A stretch of 64,000 nucleotides of DNA from Micromonospora sp. WMMA1363. Lineage in GTDB: Bacteria; Actinomycetota; Actinomycetes; Mycobacteriales; Micromonosporaceae. The notes below the pieces were generated by a model, which worked only from the letters and a program-made list of their open reading frames with translations, did no database searches and was not told the DNA's origin. The stretch lies in contig NZ_JAUALB010000001.1 of NCBI RefSeq assembly GCF_030345795.1, positions 5,014,001-5,078,000 of the forward strand. Direction: 5' to 3'. Each line of letters opens with the position of its first letter. Within the stretch, counting starts at the first letter, position 1. The translations under genes were made by a program, and so were the position numbers. Positions 1-8,931 of the stretch are shown here, piece by piece.

Positions 1-621
1 GAAGAGCAGGAAGATGTCGAGCAGCGCGGTGCGGGACAGCACCAGGTGAAAGCCGTCCAGGGCAAGCAGCAGACCGGCGGCGCAGCCCAGCGCCGTCGAT
101 CGGAACATCCGCCGCCCGATCCGCACCAGCAGCAGGACCGACAGCGTGCCGGCGACGGCGGCCGAGAACCGCCAGCCGAACTCCGGGGCGGTGGTCACCA
201 GGTGCCCGGCGACCGACACCCCGTGCTCGGTGTCGGAGTAGCCGAAGGCCCACTCGCCGAGCCCGATCAGCCACTTGCCGAGAGGCGGATGGACCACGTA
301 CGACGGGGCGCCGTCCTGGTAGTTCCACTCGACGCCCCGGTCGACCAGCCCCCAGGCGTCGCGGGCGTAGTAGACCTCGTCGAATACCTTGCCCGGCGGG
401 TGGCTGAGGTTGAGGAACCGCAGGATCGCCGCGATCGCGACGATCACTCCGGTGGCAAGCCAGGACCGCCCGTCGAGGTGGGCGTCGACGGTGGCCAGCC
501 GGCGGCGCACGATGCCGGGGACCCCGCCTCCGCTGACACCGGGGGGTGCGTCCCGGTCCGTGAGAGCGACGTGTTCCGGCTCGGCCTGGCCTGTGGGGTG
601 CGCTGTCGACGCCTGGGTCAC
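1..621 (-). CDS. pmt: Protein O-mannosyltransferase (PMT/GT39 family), N-terminal part; C-terminus lies off the left edge
   Basis: About 207 codons from a GTG at 621 are visible. PMT enzymes move mannose from polyprenyl-phosphate mannose to Ser/Thr of secreted proteins at the membrane. The first loop carries the acidic FDEVYYARDAW motif (about residues 70-80), then HPPLGKWLIGLG and the GWRFSAAVAG and LDGFHLVLSRTALLDIF segments typical of this family. A membrane segment precedes the DE motif (LATGVIVAIAAILRFLNL). The start is supported by a TACGAT hexamer six bases upstream. It is divergent from rsmI, the usual actinobacterial arrangement. Family assignment is firm; substrates are unknown. Confidence 0.9.
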   Translation of the reverse strand, partial: MTQASTAHPTGQAEPEHVALTDRDAPPGVSGGGVPGIVRRRLATVDAHLDGRSWLATGVIVAIAAILRFLNLSHPPGKVFDEVYYARDAWGLVDRGVEWNYQDGAPSYVVHPPLGKWLIGLGEWAFGYSDTEHGVSVAGHLVTTAPEFGWRFSAAVAGTLSVLLLVRIGRRMFRSTALGCAAGLLLALDGFHLVLSRTALLDIFLLF

Positions 622-627
622 CCCGCG

Positions 628-633
628 ATCGTA
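628..633 (-). promoter_or_regulatory. -10 hexamer of a leaderless promoter for the O-mannosyltransferase gene
   Basis: TACGAT reads toward the gene and ends 6 nt before the GTG start. No Shine-Dalgarno sequence fits in between, so the mRNA probably begins at or next to the start codon. No convincing -35 element is seen. Confidence 0.5.
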
Positions 634-704
634 GGCTGCCAGGGTGGCCGGTGGTGTCAGTCGGCCCGCGAATCCGTACGGCCATCGATGAAGGAGAACG
701 TCTC

Positions 705-1565
705 GTGGGTGAAGAGCGTGCTGCCGGGCGTCTGATCCTCCTCGGCGCGCCGCTCGGGAATCCGGCCGACGCGTCCATCCGCTTCCGCGAGGTGCTCACC
801 GGCGCCGACGTGGTGGCCGCCGAGGACACCCGCCGGCTCACGCGCCTCGCGCGTGACCTGGACATGACCGTTCCCGGACGGATCGTCTCGTACTTCGAGG
901 GCAACGAGGAGCGTCGCACTCCGGAGCTTGTCGACGTGCTGGTCGCCGGGCACGTCGTCGCCCTGGTCACCGACGGTGGGATGCCCAGCGTCTCCGACCC
1001 CGGCTACCGGCTGGTCCGGGCGGCGCTCGACGCCGGGGTGTCGGTCACCGCCGCGCCCGGCCCGAGCGCGGTCACCACCGCCCTCGCCCTGTCCGGGCTG
1101 CCCAGCGACCGGTTCTGCTTCGAGGGCTTCCTGCCGCGCACTCCCGCGGCCCGTCGGTCCCGGCTCCGCGCGCTCGCCGCCGAGGAGCGCACCCTGGTCT
1201 TCTTCGAGGCGCCGCACCGGATTGCCGGCGCCCTCACCGACCTGGCCGCCGCGTTCGGCGCCGACCGGCCGGCCGCGTTGTGCCGCGAGCTGACCAAGAC
1301 GTACGAGCAGGTGCTGCGCCGCCCTCTCGGCGAGCTGGCCGGGTGGGCTGTCGAGGGCTCGCCGCGCGGCGAGATCACCCTGGTGGTGGCCGGTGCGCCG
1401 GAGGTTGTGGCTGAGCGCCCGGGCGACGACCGTCTGCGCGCGGCGGTGGCCGAGCGGGAGGCGGCCGGCCGATCCCGCCGCGACGCGGTCACCGAGGTCG
1501 CCACCGAGTACGGCCTACGCCGCCGAGAGGTCTACGACATCGTCCACCGCGCAGGTGCGCGATAG
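705..1565 (+). CDS. rsmI: 16S rRNA (cytidine-1402-2'-O)-methyltransferase
   Basis: 286 aa, the usual family length. RsmI 2'-O-methylates C1402 in the decoding centre of 16S rRNA using S-adenosylmethionine. The SAM-binding loop GAPLGNPAD is at residues 14-22, with AEDTRR at 39-44 and the VTDGGMPSVSDPG loop at about 88-100; these belong to the tetrapyrrole-methylase fold. I chose the GTG at 705 because AAGGAG lies 8 nt upstream and the protein then begins just before the first beta strand. An in-frame start at 651 would add 18 unconserved residues. It is divergent from the O-mannosyltransferase gene. Confidence 0.95.
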   Translation: MGEERAAGRLILLGAPLGNPADASIRFREVLTGADVVAAEDTRRLTRLARDLDMTVPGRIVSYFEGNEERRTPELVDVLVAGHVVALVTDGGMPSVSDPGYRLVRAALDAGVSVTAAPGPSAVTTALALSGLPSDRFCFEGFLPRTPAARRSRLRALAAEERTLVFFEAPHRIAGALTDLAAAFGADRPAALCRELTKTYEQVLRRPLGELAGWAVEGSPRGEITLVVAGAPEVVAERPGDDRLRAAVAEREAAGRSRRDAVTEVATEYGLRRREVYDIVHRAGAR

Positions 1566-1605
1566 GGAGCCCAGTTACTACCTCGGGTGCTGACCGGGGT
1601 CGTCC

Positions 1606-2493
1606 TTACCAGGCGGTCACGAGGAAGCCGACCGTGATGAGCAGCGGGCCGGCGGCCGAGGCGGCGATCGCCCACCGGCGTGCGCGCCGGTCGGCCAGCC
1701 GGGTGGCCCCGGTCCAGTGGGCGATCCCCGCGCCGCAGCCCGCAACGGCGAGTAGCCCGAGCAGCCAGCGCAGGTGCCCGCCCGCGCCGGTGCCCGCGTA
1801 CGCGGTGCCGGCGTCCGGGCCGGTCATCCGGGCTGGCACCAGGCTGCCGGAGGTCGTCAGTTCTCGGGGCACCCCGGTCACCACCACGCCGTGCGCGACC
1901 CACCGGTCGGTGGAGGCGACGAAGTTGCCCCGGCAGCGCTGGGTGAGCCCGCCGCCGGTGCAGTCGTCGATCACCACCTGCCCGGTGGTGCCGTGCCCGA
2001 CAGCCAGCCACAGCGGTGCTGCGCTAACCCAGGCGAAGAAGGCCGCCACCAGACTGAGGGCCACCAGGGCGACCAGGCTGGGCAGCGGGTCGGGCGGGTG
2101 CGCGGGCCGGCGGACCTGCCGTCGCCACCTCCGGAACCGGGCCACCCGGCCGCGGCCGGGGTCCGATTCCCGCTTGACCGGCGTACCGTCCCAGTGCACC
2201 TCCTCGATCGGCGCCCATACCTCCTCGCCGTCCGGTGGGTCGCTGGGGCGGGAGCGGCCGCGGCGGAGCCGGCGTGGTTGCCGGACCGGAACCCGGCGCG
2301 GAAGCGAGTCAACGGGCGCCCCGGTGGTCGGCTCGATCTCGACCGCGGGGTCGGCCGCTGGCGGTGCGGCCGGGACCGGCCGGGGGTGTGGTGCCACGGC
2401 ACCCCCGCGGGGCGGTGCTCCGGATTCCTGACGGCCGCCGGCCGGCGGGCCGGCCGGATGCTCGTCGGCTCGTCTGCCACTCACGGTGTTCAT
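1606..2493 (-). CDS. Actinobacterial membrane protein of unknown function with a proline/arginine-rich N-terminus
   Basis: 295 aa. Residues 1-130 are low-complexity, rich in Pro and Arg, and include the short ordered stretch EEVWAPIEEVHWDGTPVK. Three hydrophobic segments follow: about 140-160, about 232-250, and the C-terminal 20 residues. The loop between the first two holds two cysteines (IDDCTGG and QRCRG) that could form a disulfide outside the cell. It faces rsmI tail-to-tail and is divergent from metG. The ATG at 2493 has no clear ribosome-binding site, so the true start may be further in. I do not recognise a characterised family. Confidence 0.7.
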   Translation of the reverse strand: MNTVSGRRADEHPAGPPAGGRQESGAPPRGGAVAPHPRPVPAAPPAADPAVEIEPTTGAPVDSLPRRVPVRQPRRLRRGRSRPSDPPDGEEVWAPIEEVHWDGTPVKRESDPGRGRVARFRRWRRQVRRPAHPPDPLPSLVALVALSLVAAFFAWVSAAPLWLAVGHGTTGQVVIDDCTGGGLTQRCRGNFVASTDRWVAHGVVVTGVPRELTTSGSLVPARMTGPDAGTAYAGTGAGGHLRWLLGLLAVAGCGAGIAHWTGATRLADRRARRWAIAASAAGPLLITVGFLVTAW

Positions 2494-2629
2494 TGCAACA
2501 CCGGTACGTGTGTCTCATCGGGCACGTCAGGCCGCGTGTCGAGGACAAATCGGACTGGCGCCTGCCCGGCTGACGCGCGGCTGTCGACCCGCGCACCCCA
2601 TTGATTCGCAGCCGTCCCGTGCGGGTCAC

Positions 2630-2635
2630 TAGGCT
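2630..2635 (+). promoter_or_regulatory. -10 hexamer of a leaderless promoter for metG
   Basis: TAGGCT ends 8 nt before the ATG of metG. There is no Shine-Dalgarno sequence, consistent with leaderless transcription. Confidence 0.5.
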
Positions 2636-2643
2636 TGCTGGTC

Positions 2644-4446
2644 ATGAGTCACGTTCTCGCGGCGGTTGCCTGGCCCTACGCCAACGGCCCGCGCCACATC
2701 GGCCATGTCTCCGGCTTCGGTGTTCCCTCCGACGTCTTCGCCCGGTACATGCGCATGGCCGGCCACGACGTGCTCATGGTCTCCGGCACCGACGAGCACG
2801 GCACGCCGATCCAGGTGCAGGCCGACGCCGAGGGGGTCACCCCACGCGAACTGGCCGACCGGTACAACCGGGTGATCGTCGAGGACCTGCACGGCCTCGG
2901 GCTGTCGTACGACCTGTTCACCCGCACCACCACCCGCAACCACTACGCGGTGGTGCAGGAGCTGTTCGAGGGGATGCACCGTAACGGCTACATCGTCCCG
3001 AAGACCACCATGGGTGCGATCTCACCGTCCACGGGCCGGACCCTGCCCGACCGCTACATCGAGGGCACCTGCCCGATCTGCGGCTACGAGAGCGCCCGCG
3101 GCGACCAGTGCGACAACTGCGGCAACCAGCTCGACCCGATCGACCTGGTCGACCCGAAATCGAAGATCAACGGGGAGACGCCGACGTTCGTCGAGACGGA
3201 GCACTTCTTCCTGGACCTGCCGGCGCTCGCCGACGTGCTGCGGCAGTGGCTGGACACCCGGGAGGGCTGGCGGCCGAACGTGCTGCGCTTCTCGAAGAAT
3301 CTGCTGGACGACCTCCAGCCACGGGCCATCACCCGGGATCTGGAGTGGGGTGTGCCGATCCCGTTGGAGGGCTGGCGGGGCCGCCCGGACAAGCGTATCT
3401 ACGTGTGGTTCGACGCGGTGATCGGCTACCTGTCCGCCTCGATCGAGTGGGCCCGCCGTTCCGGCGACGCCGAGGCGTGGCGGAGGTGGTGGTCCGCGGA
3501 CGGGCCGGGCAAGGAGTCCAGCGGGTACTACTTCATGGGCAAGGACAACATCGTCTTCCACTCGGTGATCTGGCCCGCCCTGCTCGCCGGCTACTCGGGC
3601 GAGGGCAGCAACGACGGGCGGCCCGGCGAGCTCGGCCCGCTGAACCTGCCGACCGAGGTGGTCTCCAGCGAGTTCCTGACCATGGAGGGACGCAAGTTCT
3701 CCTCGTCCCGCCGCGTGGTCATCTACGTCCGGGACTTCCTGGAGCGGTACGACGCCGACGCCCTGCGCTACTTCATCGCCGTCGCCGGCCCGGAAAGCAA
3801 CGACACGGACTTCACCTGGGCCGAGTTCCTCCGGCGCAACAACGACGAACTGGTCGCCGGCTGGGGCAACCTGGTCAACCGGTCGATCTCGATGGCCGCG
3901 AAGAACTTCGGCGCGATCCCACCCATCGATCCGGCCGGGCTCACCGAGGCCGACGAAGCGTTGCTCGCGGTGGCCCGTGCCGGCTTCACCGCCGTCGGTG
4001 AGCTGATCGCCAAGCATCGGCAGAAACAGGCCATCGGGGAGGCGATGAAGGTGGTCGCCGAGGCCAACCGTTACCTGTCCGAGCAGGCGCCGTGGAAGCT
4101 CAAGGGTGCGGCGGACAAGCCCCGGATGGGCACCATCCTGCATGTCGCCCTGCAGGTGGTGAGCGACGCGAACACGCTACTCACCCCGTTCCTGCCGCAC
4201 TCCGCGCAGAAGATCCACGAACTGCTCGGCGGTACCGGCGTGCACGCTCCGATGCCGGTGATCAAGGAGGTCGACGACCTTGACGGCGGGCCCGCGTATC
4301 CGGTGCTGACCGGTGACTACTCGGTCGGCGCGCGCTGGCAGCCGGTGCCGCTGGAGGTGGGCCGGCCGCTCGCCGCGCCGAAGCCGGTCTTCCGTAAGCT
4401 CGACCCGTCGATCGTGGACGAGGAACTGGCCCGGCTGGCCGGTTGA
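2644..4446 (+). CDS. metG: Methionyl-tRNA synthetase
   Basis: 600 aa, class I synthetase charging tRNA-Met. The [11 protein letters not shown] nucleotide-binding motif is at residues 11-21. A zinc knuckle with CPIC and CDNC pairs is at about 143-160. The second signature is the variant KFSSS (about 350) instead of KMSKS. The C-terminal helical anticodon-binding domain covers about 400-580, and the protein ends without an EMAP/Arc1-like tRNA-binding domain. The ATG at 2644 is preferred over a TTG nine bases upstream because the protein then begins at the first beta strand. Essential housekeeping gene, transcribed alone. Confidence 0.96.
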   Translation: MSHVLAAVAWPYANGPRHIGHVSGFGVPSDVFARYMRMAGHDVLMVSGTDEHGTPIQVQADAEGVTPRELADRYNRVIVEDLHGLGLSYDLFTRTTTRNHYAVVQELFEGMHRNGYIVPKTTMGAISPSTGRTLPDRYIEGTCPICGYESARGDQCDNCGNQLDPIDLVDPKSKINGETPTFVETEHFFLDLPALADVLRQWLDTREGWRPNVLRFSKNLLDDLQPRAITRDLEWGVPIPLEGWRGRPDKRIYVWFDAVIGYLSASIEWARRSGDAEAWRRWWSADGPGKESSGYYFMGKDNIVFHSVIWPALLAGYSGEGSNDGRPGELGPLNLPTEVVSSEFLTMEGRKFSSSRRVVIYVRDFLERYDADALRYFIAVAGPESNDTDFTWAEFLRRNNDELVAGWGNLVNRSISMAAKNFGAIPPIDPAGLTEADEALLAVARAGFTAVGELIAKHRQKQAIGEAMKVVAEANRYLSEQAPWKLKGAADKPRMGTILHVALQVVSDANTLLTPFLPHSAQKIHELLGGTGVHAPMPVIKEVDDLDGGPAYPVLTGDYSVGARWQPVPLEVGRPLAAPKPVFRKLDPSIVDEELARLAG

Positions 4447-4456
4447 CCCGGCGGCG

Positions 4457-4482
4457 GCCCCGGATGCCCGTGCCTCCGGGGC
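4457..4482. terminator. Hairpin between convergent metG and hydrolase genes
   Basis: GCCCCGGA (4457-4464) pairs with TCCGGGGC (4475-4482) across a 10-nt loop, just after metG. There is no U-tract, as is common for high-GC actinomycetes. It could serve both convergent genes. Confidence 0.5.
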
Positions 4483-4546
4483 TTGCCGGGCGGCCTCGAT
4501 CAGCACGCGACCGACGCCCAACGCGCGCCATCGCGTCCGCGACCGG

Positions 4547-5398
4547 TCAGGCGCGCGCCATGGCCGGCGTTCCGACGAAGTCCATGAGCGCGTGGTTGAA
4601 CTCGGGCGCGTTGGTCCACGGGATGCCGTGTGATGCGCCCTTCAGCGTGACCAGCCGGCTGTCGGACAGCATCGGTTGCAGCCGGCCGCCCGTCTTCGGG
4701 TACGGCAGCACGGCGTCCTTGTCCCCCTGCACGATGAGCACCGGAACGTCGATGTTCGGCAGGTCACCACGGAAGTCGGTCTGCCAGGCGTCCACGCAGT
4801 CATGGGTGCCCTTCGCCGACGCCCGTACGCCGATCTCCCAGTGCGCCCGGAACGCCTCCTCGCTGACCAGCTTTCCCTTGTTCTCCTGGTAGTTGAAAAA
4901 GTTCTCGCAGAACTGGGTCAGGTAGGCGAACCGGTCGTCGATGATCGCCTTCTGGAAGCCGTCGAACAGACTCTTCTCGACACCCTCCGGGTTGTCCTGC
5001 GTCTGCAGCAGGTACGGCGCCAGCGGGGCGAGCAGCACCGCCCGCTGCACCCGGTCCGATCCGTACGCCCCCAGGTAGCGGGTCACCTCGCCGGTGCCCA
5101 TCGAGTGGCCCACCAGGATCGCGTCCCGCAGGTCCAGTTCCGTCATCAGCACGTCCAGGTCGGCGGCGAACGTGTCGTAGTCGTACCCGAACGTCGGCTG
5201 CGCGGAGTTTCCGAAACCGCGCCGGTCGTAGGTGATCGTCCGGTAACCGGCGGCCAGTAGCGGTCCGACCTGCTTCTCCCAGGTCGCTCCACTGAACGGG
5301 AACCCGTGGATCAGCACGATCGGCTGACCCGAACCGTGATCCTCGTAATACAGGTCAATGGGGGCGGAGTTCTCCGTCCCCACGGTGACGAACGGCAT
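4547..5398 (-). CDS. Alpha/beta hydrolase, non-haem haloperoxidase/arylesterase-like
   Basis: 283 aa. The nucleophile elbow GHSMG puts the catalytic Ser at residue 99. HGFPFSG (31-37) forms the oxyanion region, and QGDKDAVLP and GASHGIPW supply the Asp and His of the triad. The YDRRGFGNS stretch is typical of the cofactor-free chloroperoxidase/esterase subgroup; such proteins are usually esterases or perhydrolases in practice. The start is the ATG at 5398, with GGGGAGAG a few bases upstream. The open frame continues further 5' but that extension is not conserved in character. No signal peptide. The substrate cannot be predicted. Confidence 0.9.
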   Translation of the reverse strand: MPFVTVGTENSAPIDLYYEDHGSGQPIVLIHGFPFSGATWEKQVGPLLAAGYRTITYDRRGFGNSAQPTFGYDYDTFAADLDVLMTELDLRDAILVGHSMGTGEVTRYLGAYGSDRVQRAVLLAPLAPYLLQTQDNPEGVEKSLFDGFQKAIIDDRFAYLTQFCENFFNYQENKGKLVSEEAFRAHWEIGVRASAKGTHDCVDAWQTDFRGDLPNIDVPVLIVQGDKDAVLPYPKTGGRLQPMLSDSRLVTLKGASHGIPWTNAPEFNHALMDFVGTPAMARA

Positions 5399-5502
5399 CG
5401 TCTCTCCCCACGGTGTGCTCCTCATCGGTCGCCTGGCGCATTCCCGGCCCACCGGCCGGTATGCGTCGCCGGCCGACCGGCGCGCGCCGGTGATCCGGGC
5501 GC

Positions 5503-6750
5503 TCAGAGCACGTACGGGTGGTCCACCACCTGGTCGTCGGTCACCTCGGTGCCGGGCGCCCACGCCTCGTAGATGCCCCGCTCGTGGCACTGCGCGCCGG
5601 TCGTCGCCACCGCCTCGGGACCCGGCTGGCACAGCCGCAGGCGCAGCCAGCCGGCTTCCTCCCGCAGCACCAGGCAGGGCACCCTCCGCCACCGGGCGAA
5701 GCGCACCCGACGGGCCGCCGAGTCGACCGGGTACCGGGCGGCCCGGGTCATCGCCAGCACCCGGAAACCGCCGGGCATGTCGGCGACCGCCTCGTACTCG
5801 CCTCCGGCGTAGCCGCCGACCAGTTGGGTGGAGCGGGGCGCATCCCCGGTCGGCACGTACTCCTGGTCGGGCGACAGACCCGGCACCGCGGCCAGCAGGT
5901 GCCGCCACTGCGGGCCCACCATCCGCAGCCAGCCCCGCTGCTCCGCCTGGTAGGTGTACAGCACCACCTCGGTCCCGTCGGCGGGGTAGGCGAGCAGGGC
6001 GGCGTTCGCCGGCATCGGCAGGTCGGCGAAGTCCCTGGTGACGAACTCGGGCACCAACTGACTGCTGCTCGGGACGAAACCGGTGCCGAGCACCGCAGCA
6101 CCCAGCCGGTCACGGGGAGTCAGCATCGTCAGCCCGTGGTGGCCCGGGCCCACCGGCACGTCGTAGTCGGCCGGGTCGGCGGCCCGCCAGCGCAGCGCGT
6201 ACGTCACCTCGGTGCCGTCCCGGGCCCCCGCGCCGTCACCGCGTAGCACCGCCGTCGCCGCCGGGGTGCGTAGGTGGGCAACGTCGTACTCCCGGTAGCA
6301 GAAGCCGTGCGGCAGCCACCCGCGCACGTAGCCGGCGAGCTGCCGGGGGGAGAGGACCTTCACCATCCGGGTGCCGGGGCGGATCACCGCCGACCGCCGG
6401 ACCTTCGTGAGGAGCGCGTCGTCGGCCGCCAGCGGCTGTTGGGAAAGACGGTGCAGGTACGCCCACCCGTGCTCGCGGTGCAGCGGCACCAGCAGCGGCG
6501 CCTCCGGCTCCTCAACCGGCTCCGGCGCGCCGTGGACCGCCGTTACTTCGGTGACGTGCACGAACGTGCGCCACGGCAGCACGGAGCCTGGCCGGGGTGC
6601 CCACTCGAAGCCGGCCACCTCGTCCGCGCTGAACAGCTCGTACGCGGCACCTCGGGCGATCTCCTCGGCTGGATACACCGCACCGCCGTACGCGACATGC
6701 AGCCCTGTTCGCTCCCCGGCCGCACCGCTGGCCCGAGGGGTGACACTCAT
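5503..6750 (-). CDS. Actinobacterial protein of unknown function (415 aa)
   Basis: Soluble protein with no membrane segment or signal peptide. It begins with a run typical of intracellular beta-rich proteins (LHVAYGGAVYPAEEIARG) and holds several Trp- and Tyr-rich blocks (GYVRGWLPHGFCYREYDVAHL, about residues 165-185; YTYQAEQRGWLRMVGPQW, about 280-297). A good Shine-Dalgarno sequence (GGAGGTGA) sits 5 nt before the ATG. It lies about 100 bp upstream of the hydrolase on the same strand and is divergent from tatD. I do not recognise a characterised family and assign no function. Confidence 0.75.
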   Translation of the reverse strand: MSVTPRASGAAGERTGLHVAYGGAVYPAEEIARGAAYELFSADEVAGFEWAPRPGSVLPWRTFVHVTEVTAVHGAPEPVEEPEAPLLVPLHREHGWAYLHRLSQQPLAADDALLTKVRRSAVIRPGTRMVKVLSPRQLAGYVRGWLPHGFCYREYDVAHLRTPAATAVLRGDGAGARDGTEVTYALRWRAADPADYDVPVGPGHHGLTMLTPRDRLGAAVLGTGFVPSSSQLVPEFVTRDFADLPMPANAALLAYPADGTEVVLYTYQAEQRGWLRMVGPQWRHLLAAVPGLSPDQEYVPTGDAPRSTQLVGGYAGGEYEAVADMPGGFRVLAMTRAARYPVDSAARRVRFARWRRVPCLVLREEAGWLRLRLCQPGPEAVATTGAQCHERGIYEAWAPGTEVTDDQVVDHPYVL

Positions 6751-6869
6751 GCTCTCACCTCCTGCCCGCGACGCCTGTCCACGCGGCGACGCTAAGTGTG
6801 GGCGGCGTAGCCCAGGTGAACAGCAGGGGACGGGTGGATGGACAGGGCAGATGTGTGATGCTTGCGACG

Positions 6870-7796
6870 ATGAGCAAGCAGACCGAGTCCCGGAAGCAGC
6901 GTGCGGCCCGCCGGGCCGGGGAGTTCCCGCCCGCGCCCGAGCCGCTGCCCCGTCCGGTGCTGGACAGCCACACCCACCTCGACATCACGGTCGACGAGGC
7001 CGGTGTGCCCCCGCGAGACGCGACGAGCCAGTCGTGGGGGATCGACCCGTCGGCCGGCCAGGTCGACGACCCGGTCGGAACGGCCATCGAGGTGGCCGCC
7101 GCCGTCGGTGTCGACAGGCTGGTGCAGGTGGGGGTCGACGTCGAGTCGTCCCGGTGGGGCGTGGAGGTGGCCCGCACGTACCCGGCGATCGTCGCCACTG
7201 TCGCGCTGCACCCCAACGAGGCCCCCCGCCTGACCGATCTGGACGAGGCGCTGCGGGCCATCGAGGCGCTAACCGCCCAGGACCGGGTGCGGGGCGTCGG
7301 GGAGACCGGAATGGACTTCTACCGCACCGGCGAGGAGGGGCGCGCCGCGCAGGAGGAGAGCTTCCGCGCCCACATCTCCATCGCCAAGCGGTACGGCAAG
7401 ACCCTGGTCATCCACGACCGGGAGGCGCACGCCGACGTGCTGCGGATCCTCGACGACGAGGGCGCTCCGGACACCGTGGTGATGCACTGCTTCTCCGGTG
7501 ACGCCGACTTCGCCCGCGACTGCGTCCGCCGCGGCTACCTGCTCAGCTTCGCCGGCACGGTTACCTTCGGCAGTGCCGGTCCGCTCCGCGGGGCCGCCGC
7601 GTTGACCCCGTTGGGTCAGATTCTGGTGGAGACCGACGCGCCGTACCTCACCCCGATGCCGCACCGCGGCCGGCCGAACGCGTCGTACCTGATTCCGCTC
7701 ACCGTCCGCTCCCTCGCCGCCACGACCGGCGCCGACCTCGACGACCTCTGCGCCGCGATCTCCGCAACCGGAGAGCGCGCGTTCGGCCCGTGGTGA
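6870..7796 (+). CDS. tatD: TatD-family metal-dependent deoxyribonuclease
   Basis: 308 aa, amidohydrolase TIM barrel. Metal ligands are visible: the HTH pair at residues 34-36, Glu in [10 protein letters not shown], His in VIHDREAH, His in MHCFSGD and Asp in VETDAPYL. TatD enzymes act as 3'-5' exonucleases or hydrolases of damaged DNA in the cytoplasm. The N-terminus is about 30 residues longer than typical and is basic. The ATG at 6870 is supported by a GATGCT hexamer (6857-6862) 7 nt upstream, suggesting a leaderless mRNA; an upstream GTG at 6798 is unlikely. It precedes rsmA, as in other actinobacteria, but no rpf gene lies between them. Confidence 0.92.
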   Translation: MSKQTESRKQRAARRAGEFPPAPEPLPRPVLDSHTHLDITVDEAGVPPRDATSQSWGIDPSAGQVDDPVGTAIEVAAAVGVDRLVQVGVDVESSRWGVEVARTYPAIVATVALHPNEAPRLTDLDEALRAIEALTAQDRVRGVGETGMDFYRTGEEGRAAQEESFRAHISIAKRYGKTLVIHDREAHADVLRILDDEGAPDTVVMHCFSGDADFARDCVRRGYLLSFAGTVTFGSAGPLRGAAALTPLGQILVETDAPYLTPMPHRGRPNASYLIPLTVRSLAATTGADLDDLCAAISATGERAFGPW

Positions 7797-7910
7797 AGCG
7801 GGCGAGCGACCGCAGACGCTCCGGCGCAACAGGTGGCCGCGACAGGTTCGCCAGGACCCTCGGCCCAAGCGGGGAAACGGGTCCCTTCCGATCACCGTGC
7901 CCGCGCCGCA

Positions 7911-7916
7911 TACGCT
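7911..7916 (+). promoter_or_regulatory. -10 hexamer of a leaderless promoter for rsmA
   Basis: TACGCT ends 7 nt before the GTG of rsmA and no ribosome-binding site is present. Confidence 0.5.
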
Positions 7917-7923
7917 ACGGGGC

Positions 7924-8793
7924 GTGACCGGTCTCCTCGGCCCGGCGGAGATCCGGGACCTTGCCGCCCGCCTCGGCGTCGCACCCACCAAGAAACTCGG
8001 CCAGAACTTCGTGCACGACCCCAACACGGTCCGGCGGATCGTCACCACCGCCGGGCTCGCCCCGCACGACGTGGCGCTGGAGGTCGGCCCGGGCCTCGGC
8101 TCGCTCACCCTCGCCCTGCTGCCGGTCGCCGCGCACGTGCACGCCATCGAGATCGATCCCACGCTCGCCGCGGCGCTGCCGGGGACCGCCGTCCGGCATG
8201 CCGGCGCCGACGCCACCCGGCTCACCGTCCACCGGGCCGACGCGCTGCGGGTCACCGCCGAGCAACTCGCCGGCCCGGCACCGACCGCGCTGGTGGCCAA
8301 CCTGCCGTACAACGTCGCCGTGCCGGTGGTGCTGCACCTGCTCGCCGAGTTGCCGACCCTCCGGTGCGGCCTAGTGATGGTGCAGAAGGAGGTGGCCGAC
8401 CGGCTCGTCGCCGGTCCCGGCTCCAAGGTGTACGGCGTGCCGTCGGTCAAGCTCGCCTGGTACGCCCACGCCCGTGCGGCGGGGCGGGTCCCGCCCAACG
8501 TGTTCTGGCCGGTGCCGAACGTCGACTCCGGACTGGTCGCGTTCACCCGTCGCGATCAGCCCCGTGCCGACGTACCCCGGGAGCGGGTCTTCGCCGTGGT
8601 GGACGCGGCGTTCGCGCAGCGTCGCAAGACCCTCCGCGCGGCCCTCGCGGGCTGGGCCGGTGGCGCCGACCGCGCGACCGAGGCTCTCACCGCCGCCGGG
8701 GTGGATCCCGGCGTACGCGGGGAGTCACTGACCGTCGCGCAGTTCGCCGCCATCGCCGCGTCGGCCCCCGCCGCCGGCGGCGCCGCGCAGTAG
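7924..8793 (+). CDS. rsmA: 16S rRNA (adenine-1518/1519-N6)-dimethyltransferase
   Basis: 289 aa. RsmA (KsgA) dimethylates two adjacent adenines in helix 45 of 16S rRNA late in small-subunit assembly. Visible motifs are [10 protein letters not shown] (about 22-31), the SAM loop EVGPGLGSL (about 53-61), the acidic EIDP motif and the catalytic NLPYNVA. The C-terminal domain ([20 protein letters not shown]) is complete. The GTG at 7924 fits the leaderless promoter; a GTG at 7897 in frame would place nine residues inside the promoter. The stop codon TAG overlaps the next promoter hexamer. Confidence 0.96.
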   Translation: MTGLLGPAEIRDLAARLGVAPTKKLGQNFVHDPNTVRRIVTTAGLAPHDVALEVGPGLGSLTLALLPVAAHVHAIEIDPTLAAALPGTAVRHAGADATRLTVHRADALRVTAEQLAGPAPTALVANLPYNVAVPVVLHLLAELPTLRCGLVMVQKEVADRLVAGPGSKVYGVPSVKLAWYAHARAAGRVPPNVFWPVPNVDSGLVAFTRRDQPRADVPRERVFAVVDAAFAQRRKTLRAALAGWAGGADRATEALTAAGVDPGVRGESLTVAQFAAIAASAPAAGGAAQ

Positions 8794-8796
8794 GCT
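8791..8796 (+). promoter_or_regulatory. -10 hexamer overlapping the rsmA stop codon
   Basis: TAGGCT includes the rsmA stop TAG and ends 6 nt before a GTG at 8803. That GTG is in frame with ispE, but the intervening 42 codons have poor third-position GC. The promoter probably drives ispE. Confidence 0.4.
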
Positions 8797-8802
8797 GGCG
8801 CC

Positions 8803-8931
8803 GTGCCCGCCAGGGCCGTCCCCATGTGTACGTGTACGGCGCCGCCGCCAGCCGGTCGCCGACTCCACCGAGGAGCTGATCGTGAGCAAGCCGTTCGACA
8901 TCCGGTCGGTCGTCCGGGACGTCGCCCGGTG
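8803..8931 (+). other. Segment upstream of ispE with coding-like sequence split over two frames
   Basis: Bases 8826-8858 read VYVYGAAASR with near-total GC at third positions. From about 8858, a different frame reads VADSTEELIVSKPFDIRS and onward to a TGA at 8930-8932 overlapping the ispE GTG. The two pieces would join if one base were restored near 8853-8858. This could be a small frameshifted gene, a leader peptide (a GTG at 8882 gives 16 codons) or chance. I cannot tell which. Confidence 0.35.
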